Below, one piece after another: positions 15,897-23,631 of a stretch of 35,873 nt of DNA (position 1 is its first letter; every line of letters starts with the position of its first letter). The notes beneath the pieces were generated by a model, which was not told the origin of the DNA, did no database searches, and worked only from the letters and a program-made list of their open reading frames with translations. Source of the DNA: Candidatus Binatia bacterium (lineage in GTDB: Bacteria > Desulfobacterota > Binatia > UBA9968 > JAJDTQ01); contig JAJDXX010000250.1 of NCBI GenBank assembly GCA_022823055.1, positions 1-35,873 on the forward strand, given 5' to 3'. The position numbers and the translations under genes were made by a program.

Positions 15897-16780
15897 TGAC
15901 AAAGACGTGCACCGATCTCTTTCGCGTGACCCTTCTCGGCACGGGTGCGCCGCCGCCCGTTCTCGACCGCTTCGGGCCGAGCACGCTCGTGGAGGCGGGA
16001 GGCGAGAAGCTCCTGTTCGACGCCGGCCGCGGCGCGCTGCAACGCCTGCACCAACTCGGGATTCCCTTCGGCGACATCACCGGCATGTTCCTCACCCACC
16101 ACCACTCGGACCACGTGGTGGGTTTCGCCGATCTCTGGCTCACCGGCTGGATCGGCCGGCCCTGGGGCCGGCGCACCGTGCCGCTCAAGGTCTGGGGACC
16201 CGAGGGCACGAACCAGATGGCCGAACACCTGCCTCTGGCCTTCGCCACGGACATCCGCGTGCGCAGCCACAGCTACAACGCCGAGGGCGTGAAGCTCGAA
16301 TCCACCGAGATCGAGGAGGGCGTGGTCTTCGACTCGGGCGGCATTCGCGTCACCGCCTTCGAGGTCGATCACGGCGGCGAGCAGCTCGACGCCTTCGGCT
16401 ACCGCATCGACTTCAACGGCCGCTCCACGGTGCTGTCCGGCGACACCACGTTCAACGAGAACCTCATGGCCCATTCCCAGGATGTCGATCTCCTGGTCCA
16501 CGAGGTCACCCACGGCATGGGCGAGGGCCTGGAGCGCGCCAACCTGGAACGCATCCGCCGCAACCACACCACGCCCGAGGACGCCGGCAAGGTGTTCACG
16601 CGCACGCGTCCCCGGCTCGCCGTCTACAACCACATCCTCCTCTTCGGAGACGCCACCGACGCCGACTTGGTCCCGGCCACCCGCGCCACCTACGACGGCC
16701 CCCTGGTGCTGGGCGAAGACCTGATGCGGTTCGACATCGGCGAGGACGTGCGGTGCAGCTCGTTCACTGCGCCGGCATGA
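15893..16780 (+). CDS. MBL-fold metallo-hydrolase, ribonuclease Z-like
   Basis: The 295-residue protein has the metallo-beta-lactamase signature THHHSDH at 68-74 (two-zinc site), preceded by LLGTGAPPPVLDRFGPS and LLFDAGRGALQRL as in RNase Z and related hydrolases. Further metal ligands are expected in the SGDTTFNENL (about 184) and YNHILLFGD (about 245) regions. The long exosite arm of true tRNA-processing RNase Z is not evident, so it may act on small esters, phosphodiesters or arylsulfates. Start is the first of two tandem ATG codons after GAGGAGGC. Confidence 0.8.
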   Translation: MMTKTCTDLFRVTLLGTGAPPPVLDRFGPSTLVEAGGEKLLFDAGRGALQRLHQLGIPFGDITGMFLTHHHSDHVVGFADLWLTGWIGRPWGRRTVPLKVWGPEGTNQMAEHLPLAFATDIRVRSHSYNAEGVKLESTEIEEGVVFDSGGIRVTAFEVDHGGEQLDAFGYRIDFNGRSTVLSGDTTFNENLMAHSQDVDLLVHEVTHGMGEGLERANLERIRRNHTTPEDAGKVFTRTRPRLAVYNHILLFGDATDADLVPATRATYDGPLVLGEDLMRFDIGEDVRCSSFTAPA

Positions 16781-16794
16781 ACATTGGCCCTACC

Positions 16795-16950
16795 CTATCC
16801 TCCCGCAATGAAATCAAGATAGTCCTCCCGATGGATGACCCGGAACGTGCTGTCGGGATAGGCTTCGGTCCAGGCCCGAGGGGGCCGGACCTTCGACGGG
16901 CGAAATAAGGTCTTCGCCCACTGTTTTGTCGCCTTTGCGTGCTTGCCCAT
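16795..16950 (-). CDS. Possible small basic ORF downstream of the endonuclease
   Basis: A 51-residue frame (MGKHAKATKQWAKTLFRPSK onward, ending DYLDFIAGG) begins 22 bases after the endonuclease stop, on the same strand. An in-frame ATG at 16995 would overlap the endonuclease end. The composition (basic N-terminus, then an acidic tail) looks protein-like, but no ribosome site is visible and no family is recognised. It could be a small accessory protein or a remnant. Confidence 0.3.
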   Translation of the reverse strand: MGKHAKATKQWAKTLFRPSKVRPPRAWTEAYPDSTFRVIHREDYLDFIAGG

Positions 16951-16972
16951 GAGCGCCCGCAGATCCGTGGCC

Positions 16973-18004
16973 CTAGCGTGAGCGGAACATCGCAAGACGC
17001 GTGTGATCGATCAGTTGCTGCATGTTTTGCAGCGTAAACACCTTGCCCCGGGTTGAAAGAAGCAGCTTCTTCATATCTTCGCGACGGACGCCGAAACCTC
17101 GGCCAGCGATGCACGCCACAACCTCAAACTTGGGCTGGCCTGACGGTTGCCCCTCCATGCTCAGTGTGGCGAGATGCTGAACTCGTGTGACCTTGTCGCG
17201 GGCTGTGCCGTCGTCCTCGGTAAGCTTGGCCTCGATGACGACCTGTGGATTGAACTCATTGGGGACGATGAAATCAGGAGCCTGATCAAAACCGCTGACG
17301 CGTTCCGCTCGCTTGGTCTTGCGAGCGCTTATTCCAGCGCGGGACAGCACATCCTCGATCGCGTTCTCGACAATGTCACCGACCAGTTCGCTGATGGAGT
17401 CCCTATGGCCAGCGAAAGGCCGTCCAAGAAGGCGCTCGTAAAGCAGAATCGAATAGGGAACACCCAACTCCGCCATTGATCGGAGGCTAGCCAACCCCGC
17501 CTTCGTATCGGCTTTGTCGAACCTGTGAAGTTCACCAGGGGAACTTTTCGGGGCGCCCAATTGGAAAATATGGCAGGCCGCGATAATCAGCGCATCAATG
17601 CGCTGTTCCGTAACCCCTCCATTTCGCGGCAAAGCCGCGTCGGGGGTCATACGAATCTTCCGGTCGATGGTTCGCGCTGCACTTTGGGGCACAGCGACGC
17701 CGGTATGCCGGGTCGCATAGTAGGCCCACTCCGGTGGCGTGAAACCCAGCATGCAACGAAGGACAACCAACGAGATCGGCACCTCGAATATGGCCGTACC
17801 GACTTTCTCCGGCGTAACGTTCCGAAAACCGCCCGTGGCCCGCTTCAACGCTTCATAGCCGGCTTCAAATGTCGGGAACTCGACGAAACCCTGGCCTTTT
17901 GGCATGACCAGAAACTCGGATTCAAGGCACCCGAACACCTCGTCGACATAGGCATCCAGGTCAGTCCGCAGTTCGTCGAAACCGACTTCAAAAGGGAACG
18001 GCAA
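16973..18004 (-). CDS. PD-(D/E)xK restriction-type endonuclease
   Basis: The 343-residue product ends in a nuclease domain: helix SELVGDIVENAIEDVL, then APDFIVP (catalytic Asp244), VVIEAKL (Glu258-Ala-Lys260) and a following TRVQHL helix. This is the order of a PD-(D/E)xK core. The N-terminal 190 residues, probably target recognition or dimerisation, match nothing I recognise. The start is uncertain: TTG at 18004 is preceded by AAGAGGAG at ideal spacing, while ATG at 18028 adds eight residues but lacks a ribosome site. Either way it overlaps the methyltransferase stop, so the two are translationally coupled. Pairing with a DUF1156-type methyltransferase suggests a restriction-modification system. 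Base composition is less GC-rich than in the flanking genes. Confidence 0.75.
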   Translation of the reverse strand: MPFPFEVGFDELRTDLDAYVDEVFGCLESEFLVMPKGQGFVEFPTFEAGYEALKRATGGFRNVTPEKVGTAIFEVPISLVVLRCMLGFTPPEWAYYATRHTGVAVPQSAARTIDRKIRMTPDAALPRNGGVTEQRIDALIIAACHIFQLGAPKSSPGELHRFDKADTKAGLASLRSMAELGVPYSILLYERLLGRPFAGHRDSISELVGDIVENAIEDVLSRAGISARKTKRAERVSGFDQAPDFIVPNEFNPQVVIEAKLTEDDGTARDKVTRVQHLATLSMEGQPSGQPKFEVVACIAGRGFGVRREDMKKLLLSTRGKVFTLQNMQQLIDHTRLAMFRSR

Positions 18005-20180
18005 TGTAAGGCTCCTCTTGGGGCGCATCCGCCACGTACAACGACCCTTGTAGTGGTACCCCTCGGCGGCCAGTCGCGACGCGCTCCACTAGTTGCTCAG
18101 CCGTCCCGAAGGGCAACACTGCCTGGGCGAAAGCCGCCAGCTTTTTCTTCGTAGGAAGCCCAGGGTCCCAGCGTTTACGGAGTTTCCAGACCGCCATGCG
18201 GGTAAGATGACCAAAGACAATACAGCGCCGGTCACCGTAAGTGGGTTTCCTGCCGGCGCCTTCCAGCCGCTCCAAATCGTCCGCAACCACGGCGGCGAGT
18301 TGTTCAGGTGTCTCGAACAACCAGCGCCGCGAAGTCGCACCCGACGCCCGGCACACGAAGACGGTGTCTATGATGGACGACGCGGTTCCGTGGATATGGA
18401 TCGAACCGCCCATTTCCGCCGGGCACGGTAGCGATGCGGAACAGACAAGGCCAGCGTCCAGGATTGCCACGCCAACCGCGTAGTAGGCTTCCAGCTTGTT
18501 GTGGTGGTAGGTGAAAACCAGGGGCGCACCCGACTTGAGGCCGGTGGCCATGCGCGAGTAGACCGTGGACAACCCGTCCGTGAAATGCTCCAGGCCACGC
18601 TCCTCGGTGACGTTGCCCGTCAACTCGTCCGGCGAACGAGTCGATGAACGGTCGAATCCCTCGGCCTTGTTGCCGACCAAGCGACGCAGCCAGACATAGC
18701 AGAAGTCCATCAACTCGCCGTACTGGACGTTACCGAAATAGGGCGGGTCCGTGAACACGCCATCAAGGCTGCGCGGCGCCAACTCGATATCCGCGGCGTC
18801 CACGCAACGAATGGCAACCTCCCTACGGCTGCCGTGGAGCTTCTCGCCGATCCACTCGCCATCGATAGGGACTCGAACTTTACGGGAGCCGTGGCGTCGA
18901 ACCTCGAAAGGAGCGTTACAATACAGCTTCGCCTTCATGTACTTGTCCACAATGTTGGACCAGCCGCCAGACCCGACATTCGAGCCGCCTCCGTTGACAA
19001 TACCGAGAAAATTGGATTCGCACTGCACCAGACCCACCGGAAACCCGTGCACCGAAAAAATATCCAGCGATTTCAGGGCCATGGTGTCGTAGCGGCACAG
19101 CATGTTCTGGTATCGCAGCAAGTCGGAAAGGTTGGTCGCCAAGGCGTGGCGAATACGGCGATTTCCGGTTTCGGAAATCAACCGGCAACTCAGTTCAAGC
19201 CCGAGGAGTTGGCGTGGATTGAACATGTCCCTGTACCGCGTATAACCCCATCGATGAAGGCGGTCGGTTTCGTCTCCGGGCAGGATCTCCTGGTCCGGTA
19301 CAAAGCCGGGCATCGTCTGTTTCCACCGTTCCTCAGCTTCCGCCATGCGCGCCAAGTCCTCGGTGTCGGGTTTCTTGAAGAAACGGCCCTTGTGACCCGC
19401 CTTCCGCTTCGGGTTGTGGTACTCGATGGCGAAAAGGCGGTGACCGAGGGGATGCCGGGCTTCTCCCGGATAGACATTGGAATGCCCGCAACTCGGGCAG
19501 GCGCAACGCCCCCGGCGGGCAGGCCCAGTTTGGGTCAAGGCGGTTTCACATACCGTGCAATCCCCGGGGTTTGCGCGATCGTCCACCTCGTTAAGATCGC
19601 CGCATGCCGAACACACCAGGACGTTCTTTGGATGGCGTCGGTTCTCGGCGAGAAGATAGCCCGGGAAAAGATCCAAAGGCTTCCCACAGGCTTCGCAATC
19701 CAGCACCTTGACCCAAAGGAAGGATTTCACGGGTACATCGGCGTCGCCATAGAGGGGGCACGATGTCCGGTAATATTGGCCGACTTCGGTACGCAGGACG
19801 TCGATGAGAGAACGCGCGGTTTGCTCATAGGCCGCAACGTCCAAGTGCTCGATTTCTTCGCGGACGATCCACGCCGACATTGGGTTGATATCGAAACCCT
19901 GTACTGCGCAGCCGAGTCGGTTCGCCTCGATCAGAGGCGTCCCACCGCCCATAAACGGGTCTGCGATGCGGAAGTCCGACAGGTCATTCGACCGGAAGAA
20001 GCTGTCTTCCAGGCGATCCTCGGCGAACTCCGAGAGGATCAGGCCGCGGAACAAGGTCCCCGGACGGCGGGCAAACCACTTGTGCACTCCGATGATCGGG
20101 CGATAGTTCTGCTGGATTTGCTTTTCCCTGAGCGCCATCTCCGCGACCAGCGGAACATTGAAACGCCGCTCGATACTCAT
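17988..20180 (-). CDS. DUF1156-type DNA methyltransferase
   Basis: The 730-residue protein starts like DUF1156 proteins (a RRFNVPLVAEMALREK block, then GVHKWFARRPGTLFRGLIL). The SAM-binding motif is ADPFMGGGTPLIEANRLG from residue 73, with GFDINP near 95. The amino-methyltransferase catalytic motif is D478-P-P-Y481 (FTDPPYFGNVQYGE), typical of N6-adenine or N4-cytosine enzymes. Several CxxC pairs between about 140 and 235 (for example CEACGK, CSACGD, CPSCGH) suggest zinc ribbons inserted between the two motifs. The ATG overlaps the preceding stop as TAATG and its end overlaps the endonuclease start. Known DUF1156 proteins occur in antiphage loci. Here the partner is a single nuclease rather than a helicase/DUF499 set. 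Confidence 0.88.
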   Translation of the reverse strand: MSIERRFNVPLVAEMALREKQIQQNYRPIIGVHKWFARRPGTLFRGLILSEFAEDRLEDSFFRSNDLSDFRIADPFMGGGTPLIEANRLGCAVQGFDINPMSAWIVREEIEHLDVAAYEQTARSLIDVLRTEVGQYYRTSCPLYGDADVPVKSFLWVKVLDCEACGKPLDLFPGYLLAENRRHPKNVLVCSACGDLNEVDDRANPGDCTVCETALTQTGPARRGRCACPSCGHSNVYPGEARHPLGHRLFAIEYHNPKRKAGHKGRFFKKPDTEDLARMAEAEERWKQTMPGFVPDQEILPGDETDRLHRWGYTRYRDMFNPRQLLGLELSCRLISETGNRRIRHALATNLSDLLRYQNMLCRYDTMALKSLDIFSVHGFPVGLVQCESNFLGIVNGGGSNVGSGGWSNIVDKYMKAKLYCNAPFEVRRHGSRKVRVPIDGEWIGEKLHGSRREVAIRCVDAADIELAPRSLDGVFTDPPYFGNVQYGELMDFCYVWLRRLVGNKAEGFDRSSTRSPDELTGNVTEERGLEHFTDGLSTVYSRMATGLKSGAPLVFTYHHNKLEAYYAVGVAILDAGLVCSASLPCPAEMGGSIHIHGTASSIIDTVFVCRASGATSRRWLFETPEQLAAVVADDLERLEGAGRKPTYGDRRCIVFGHLTRMAVWKLRKRWDPGLPTKKKLAAFAQAVLPFGTAEQLVERVATGRRGVPLQGSLYVADAPQEEPYIAVPF

Positions 20181-20417
20181 TAGTGACCCTCGCGGTTCGG
20201 TTCGAAGGGATGGTTCTCTTCCTTCGCCACCGAGGTCAACACCAGCCGAATATTGGCTGCTCCATCCCGAGCGAGCAACGTCTTGATGGCTTGTCTGACT
20301 ACCTCAAGAAACCTAGACATCTTACCGTTCCGCGATTTGCACGAGCCTAGCATGGGTTGCTGGATCAAGATTGACCGTCAGTCTCGCGAGTTTGGTGCGT
20401 GCCCGGGGTCTTGTCAT
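20180..20417 (-). pseudogene. Frameshifted ribbon-helix-helix (CopG/Arc-like) regulator
   Basis: Two adjoining minus-strand frames together make one ribbon-helix-helix protein. The first, from ATG 20417, reads LARLTVNLDPATHARLVQIAER and stops at 20324-20322. The second, in the +1 frame, reads GKMSRFLEVVRQAIKTLL and ends in a TAA that overlaps the methyltransferase ATG. The first half is the beta-strand plus helix A and the second half is helix B. One base too many (or two too few) around 20322-20330 separates them. If real it is a broken regulator. A sequencing error, or +1 frameshifting at CGG-TAA, would restore it. Position suggests an autoregulator of the methylase/endonuclease operon. Confidence 0.55.
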
Positions 20418-20666
20418 CGGTTCTGTGTAACGGAGCCCAAAACTGCATGCAAAGTCTTTGCAGAGGGCGGCTTCGTCGATACCCAATGACTGTCCTATCG
20501 GCAACACGAGGAATACTCTATAGTGGTCGGAGTCGGACAGTGGGCCGAGCCGTCAAGATAGAGACTACATCGGTCCTCCGGCCGCATGCGTCGCCGGCCA
20601 GTAGTGGTTCAATTGAACACCGGGCAAGCCTCTTCCGATTGATTTGGCGCGGCCAACCAGTTTCCA

Positions 20667-21851
20667 ATGGCGACTCCCGTCACAAACACCGCTGCACTGC
20701 GCCGTCAGGTATGGCTCCGCCGAGGCAATCGGGGCAAACCCTGTGTACATGCTCCCGGCGTGTGGCGTGATCTGATGTTGTCCGCCATCGGCAATGCTGC
20801 AGCCCGGGAGACCTTGTTAACGGCAACATCTCACATGGCAGCAATATGGACTGATCTGTTCGAGAGCATAATCGCTCCAGGTTCTAGATTGCGATGGCAT
20901 GGTGACGGCCCGGGTTTTGGGCGCGATGCGCGAATTGCCTACTCAAGCCTGCTCGGACGTTATATGGCTCGCGCATACTTGGCCGCTCAAGAAGGTGTTC
21001 GCGTCCTCGTCCCTCTGGACGTGGCGAAGCGGCGGTTCCAAGGGACGGCCTATGTGATAGAGAAAGACCCTCCAGGTCGAGGCCTTGAGGCGGACTGGAT
21101 CGGTTTGGATGGCGACCGGCTGGTGATCGCAGAAGCTAAAGGCACTTTCGACGAAGGCTGCAGAACTTGGCACGGTCCGGATGCTCGGCCCCAGATCCTG
21201 CAAACGGCTATCGAGCAAGCAAACAGGACAGCAATCCGTTGTGGCCAGCGGAAGCTACCGGCGAAACGCTGGGCGATCGCATCGCGTTGGGGCACCGAAG
21301 ACAACCACCGCGAGCCAACTCTTCTGGCTTGGGAGCACGACGATGGCAAACTGCCTGCGGACGACTATCGGATACTAGAGAAAATCCTCCTTGACAGCGA
21401 TTTGACCAGCGTCATGATGGAGCTGGGGCACTCGGAAGCCCTCGAAGGATTGGAGGACACCACACGGCCAGGACATATCCCAGGGGAACTGCGGATTCGG
21501 GTCGGCAGGCACCATCTCGATCCAGGTTTCACGGCAGTAGTTGGACCTTTCGGAGTATTCCCTCTTCGCAACTCGAACGGGGTAGAATTGAGCCAAGTCC
21601 AGCGAGTTCGCGAGTTCAACTTGAACATCGCTGTGGTGTCACTATCCAGCTTATACGCGACGACAGTAATTCAAGACGGACACTGGCCCGATCAACTAGA
21701 CACGGACGATGGCCTCCATTCACCAGTTTCTATCGTCAGCGACCGAGGCGGCGCCGAAGGGAAAGAGTCTTCCGACGAGAATTTTGCACGTTGGGCTGGC
21801 TTGACGGTAGTATGGCCGAATGCGAGAGAGGATATCGTACTGGTACAGTAA
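20667..21851 (+). CDS. Unknown protein with E-A-K nuclease-like motif, divergent from the methylase operon
   Basis: The 394-residue protein is not recognised. Residues 138-160 (RGLEADWIGLDGDRLVIAEAKG) place Glu141/Asp143 about 13 residues before E156-A-K158 with a hydrophobic strand between, the layout of a PD-(D/E)xK active site. A helical segment precedes it (RIAYSSLLGRYMARAYLAA, about 89-107). No helicase or methylase motif and no membrane segment is seen. The start is uncertain: ATG 20667, 20775 and 20835 all lack good ribosome sites. Composition resembles the neighbouring methylase/endonuclease genes, and the gene is divergent from them across about 250 bases, so it probably belongs to the same island. 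It could be a second nuclease, a specificity factor or an unrelated defence effector. Confidence 0.6.
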   Translation: MATPVTNTAALRRQVWLRRGNRGKPCVHAPGVWRDLMLSAIGNAAARETLLTATSHMAAIWTDLFESIIAPGSRLRWHGDGPGFGRDARIAYSSLLGRYMARAYLAAQEGVRVLVPLDVAKRRFQGTAYVIEKDPPGRGLEADWIGLDGDRLVIAEAKGTFDEGCRTWHGPDARPQILQTAIEQANRTAIRCGQRKLPAKRWAIASRWGTEDNHREPTLLAWEHDDGKLPADDYRILEKILLDSDLTSVMMELGHSEALEGLEDTTRPGHIPGELRIRVGRHHLDPGFTAVVGPFGVFPLRNSNGVELSQVQRVREFNLNIAVVSLSSLYATTVIQDGHWPDQLDTDDGLHSPVSIVSDRGGAEGKESSDENFARWAGLTVVWPNAREDIVLVQ

Positions 21852-21861
21852 CAGGGTTCCG

Positions 21862-21978
21862 ATGGGCAGCGACGTCGATTTAGTCCTGAGCCAGACGGTT
21901 GCTGCAATGGTTACATTCCGGAAAGGTACCGGGAAGGTCTATTGGGAGACGAAAGAGTGGCTGATCGAGGAGGAGTAG
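21862..21978 (+). CDS. Possible 38-residue ORF after the unknown nuclease-like gene
   Basis: ATG at 21862 with AGGG six bases upstream opens a 38-residue frame containing VTFRKGTGKVYWETKEWLI and ending in three Glu residues. It begins 10 bases after the previous stop, same strand. Its last codons form a GAGGAGGAG stretch that resembles a strong ribosome site. No family recognised. It may be a small partner of the upstream gene or a remnant at the island edge. Confidence 0.3.
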   Translation: MGSDVDLVLSQTVAAMVTFRKGTGKVYWETKEWLIEEE

Positions 21979-22934
21979 GCAGATCTAGTCGTATCCCTCT
22001 CACCGTCGCCAGCAACGACTACCCGTTCTTCGGCGCGCTCACGAGCGGACGCCACCAGGCGTACGGGCTGGACATTCGCTGGCACTACGTGGACCCGCCA
22101 AACAAGCTGTTCCGGCGGGTGCTGAAGTCGCCGCGGTACGATGTCACGGAGTTGTCGCTGTCGAGCTACACGATCATGCGGGAGCAGGGTTGGCGCGCCT
22201 ACAAGGCGTTGCCGATCTTCACGTCCCGGCGCTTCCGCCATTCGGCGCTGTTCGTGCGGAAGGGCAGCCGGCTGGTGAGCGGGGAGCAGCTCAAGGGCAA
22301 GCGTGTGGGAGTGCCGGACTACCACATGACCGCGGCGGTGTGGATTCGCGGCATCCTTGAGGACGACTACGGCGTCAAGCCGGAGGACATCCGCTGGGTC
22401 ACCGGACGGGTGGAGCGCGTCAGGCTGCCCCGTGAGCTTGCCGGCAAGGTGGAGAACGCGGGCGGGGAAGCGCGGCTCTTCGACTGGCTCCTGGAGAAGA
22501 AACTCGACGCGGTGATCTACGCGCACCTGACCAGGCCGCCGGTGCCCGACGGCGCCGTGCGCTGCCTGTTCCCCGACGCCGTGGAACAGGAGAAGGAATA
22601 CTTCCGCAAGCACGGCGTCATTCCGCTCATGCACCTGATGGCCATCAGGGAGAAGTACCTGGAGAAGGGGATCGGGATCGCCCGCAAGGTGGAGCGGGTG
22701 CTCAGGAAGGAGAAGGAAGCCTTCTTCAAACGGCTGGAGCGGGTGAGCACGGCCGGGGTGCTGCCGTGGTTCTCCGAATACGTGGACGGCACCGCGGAAG
22801 TCCTCGGTCCCGACCCCTGGCCTCACGGCCTGGAGGCCAACCGCAAGGGCCTGGAGAAGTTCCTGGATTACTCCTTGGCCCAAGGACTCATCTCGCGCAG
22901 GCCCGACCTTCGCGAACTCTTCATCGACGTCTGA
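21942..22934 (+). CDS. 4,5-dihydroxyphthalate decarboxylase / solute-binding-like protein
   Basis: The product of about 330 residues matches the family annotated as 4,5-dihydroxyphthalate decarboxylase or ABC substrate-binding protein, a two-lobed periplasmic-binding-type fold. Typical blocks are LTVASNDYPFFGALTSG, YDVTELSLSSYTIM, RRFRHSALFV, LKGKRVGVPDYHMTAAVWIRG and DIRWVTGRVER. No signal peptide is seen, favouring a cytoplasmic role. The start is doubtful: TTG 21942 (GGGAAGG upstream) or GTG 21957 both read through unlikely residues before the domain begins at IPLTVAS. A strong GGAGGAG at 21968-21974 has no ATG, GTG or TTG at proper distance. The gene converges on a ring-hydroxylating dioxygenase pair, consistent with phthalate-like aromatic acid breakdown. 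Confidence 0.75.
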   Translation: MGDERVADRGGVGRSSRIPLTVASNDYPFFGALTSGRHQAYGLDIRWHYVDPPNKLFRRVLKSPRYDVTELSLSSYTIMREQGWRAYKALPIFTSRRFRHSALFVRKGSRLVSGEQLKGKRVGVPDYHMTAAVWIRGILEDDYGVKPEDIRWVTGRVERVRLPRELAGKVENAGGEARLFDWLLEKKLDAVIYAHLTRPPVPDGAVRCLFPDAVEQEKEYFRKHGVIPLMHLMAIREKYLEKGIGIARKVERVLRKEKEAFFKRLERVSTAGVLPWFSEYVDGTAEVLGPDPWPHGLEANRKGLEKFLDYSLAQGLISRRPDLRELFIDV

Positions 22935-23001
22935 CAGAGCCTGCAGGTCGGAGCGTCTCTCTTCGAATCGAATGCGCCCGAGAACGGGCAACGATGGCGC
23001 C

Positions 23002-23631
23002 CTACAGCACGAACGGCATGGTGGCGGAAAGCAGCACGCTCTGGTCCAGCAGCATGACGCGCTTGCGGATCTTCCACCGGCCGTCCACCTTGCGCAGCAC
23101 GTCCTCGCGCTTGCCGGCGAAGACGTCGGTGCTGTCCTCGAGCTTGTTGCGGTAGATCAGGACGCGGTACTTGACGCTGACTTCCTCGGGTTCTTCCAGG
23201 CTCGGCGTGGCCCGGATGCCGTGGACGTTGGTGATCAGCCGGGAGACCCGCGGCGCGGGCTCCTCCACCCAGTGCACTCCGGAAGTGATCTGCTTGATGC
23301 GCAGCCGCAGGGTGCTCTTGCCCTCGTCGAACCAGTTCATGTCCCGGCCCTGACGGGTGTTCTCCGTGTCCCAATGGCCGAACTGGACGTTCCGGCGCAT
23401 CGGCACCCAGTAGGAGATGTCCTCGGTCAGGAGGTCCAGCCACTCGTCGTAGCGGCGCTCGTCCAGCAGGTCCGCCTCCGCGCACAGGAACTCGTGCACC
23501 TCCTGCGCCAGCAGCAGGTAGGTGAGCGGTTTCCCGGCGCCGTCCGCGGCCGGATATCCGCCGACCGGCGAGGCCGGAGACACGTCGCCCGGCGCGGCCG
23601 CCTCCGCCGGTTTCCGCCTACCGCCGGTCAT
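23002..23631 (-). CDS. Aromatic-ring-hydroxylating dioxygenase beta subunit
   Basis: The 209-residue protein has the SnoaL-like cone fold of ring-hydroxylating dioxygenase small subunits. Signatures are the N-terminal VHEFLCAEADLLDERRYDEWLDLL helix region (about 44-67), DISYWVPMRRN (about 71-81), RVSRLITNVHG, and the C-terminal WKIRKRVMLLDQSVL. The first 30 or so residues are Ala/Pro/Gly-rich and probably disordered. ATG at 23631 lies inside the last codons of the alpha subunit gene, with GGAG upstream, a 14-base overlap implying coupled translation and a fixed subunit ratio. The beta subunit stabilises the alpha3beta3 oxygenase. Confidence 0.88.
   Translation of the reverse strand: MTGGRRKPAEAAAPGDVSPASPVGGYPAADGAGKPLTYLLLAQEVHEFLCAEADLLDERRYDEWLDLLTEDISYWVPMRRNVQFGHWDTENTRQGRDMNWFDEGKSTLRLRIKQITSGVHWVEEPAPRVSRLITNVHGIRATPSLEEPEEVSVKYRVLIYRNKLEDSTDVFAGKREDVLRKVDGRWKIRKRVMLLDQSVLLSATMPFVL

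Noticed and set aside
14503-16908. 801-codon plus-strand open frame
   Set aside because: It crosses hpnC/hpnD in antisense and the MBL gene in another frame; Arg/Pro-rich shadow sequence.
20489-20541. ACTGTCC / GGACAGT inverted repeat as an operator for the methylase operon
   Set aside because: Only seven bases match with a centre gap of about 39 bases; it is easily chance, though it lies in the divergent control region.
22976-22989. GCCCG-AGAA-CGGGC hairpin as a terminator between the decarboxylase-like and beta-subunit genes
   Set aside because: A five-base-pair stem without a T-run on either strand is too weak to call, although its convergent position fits.
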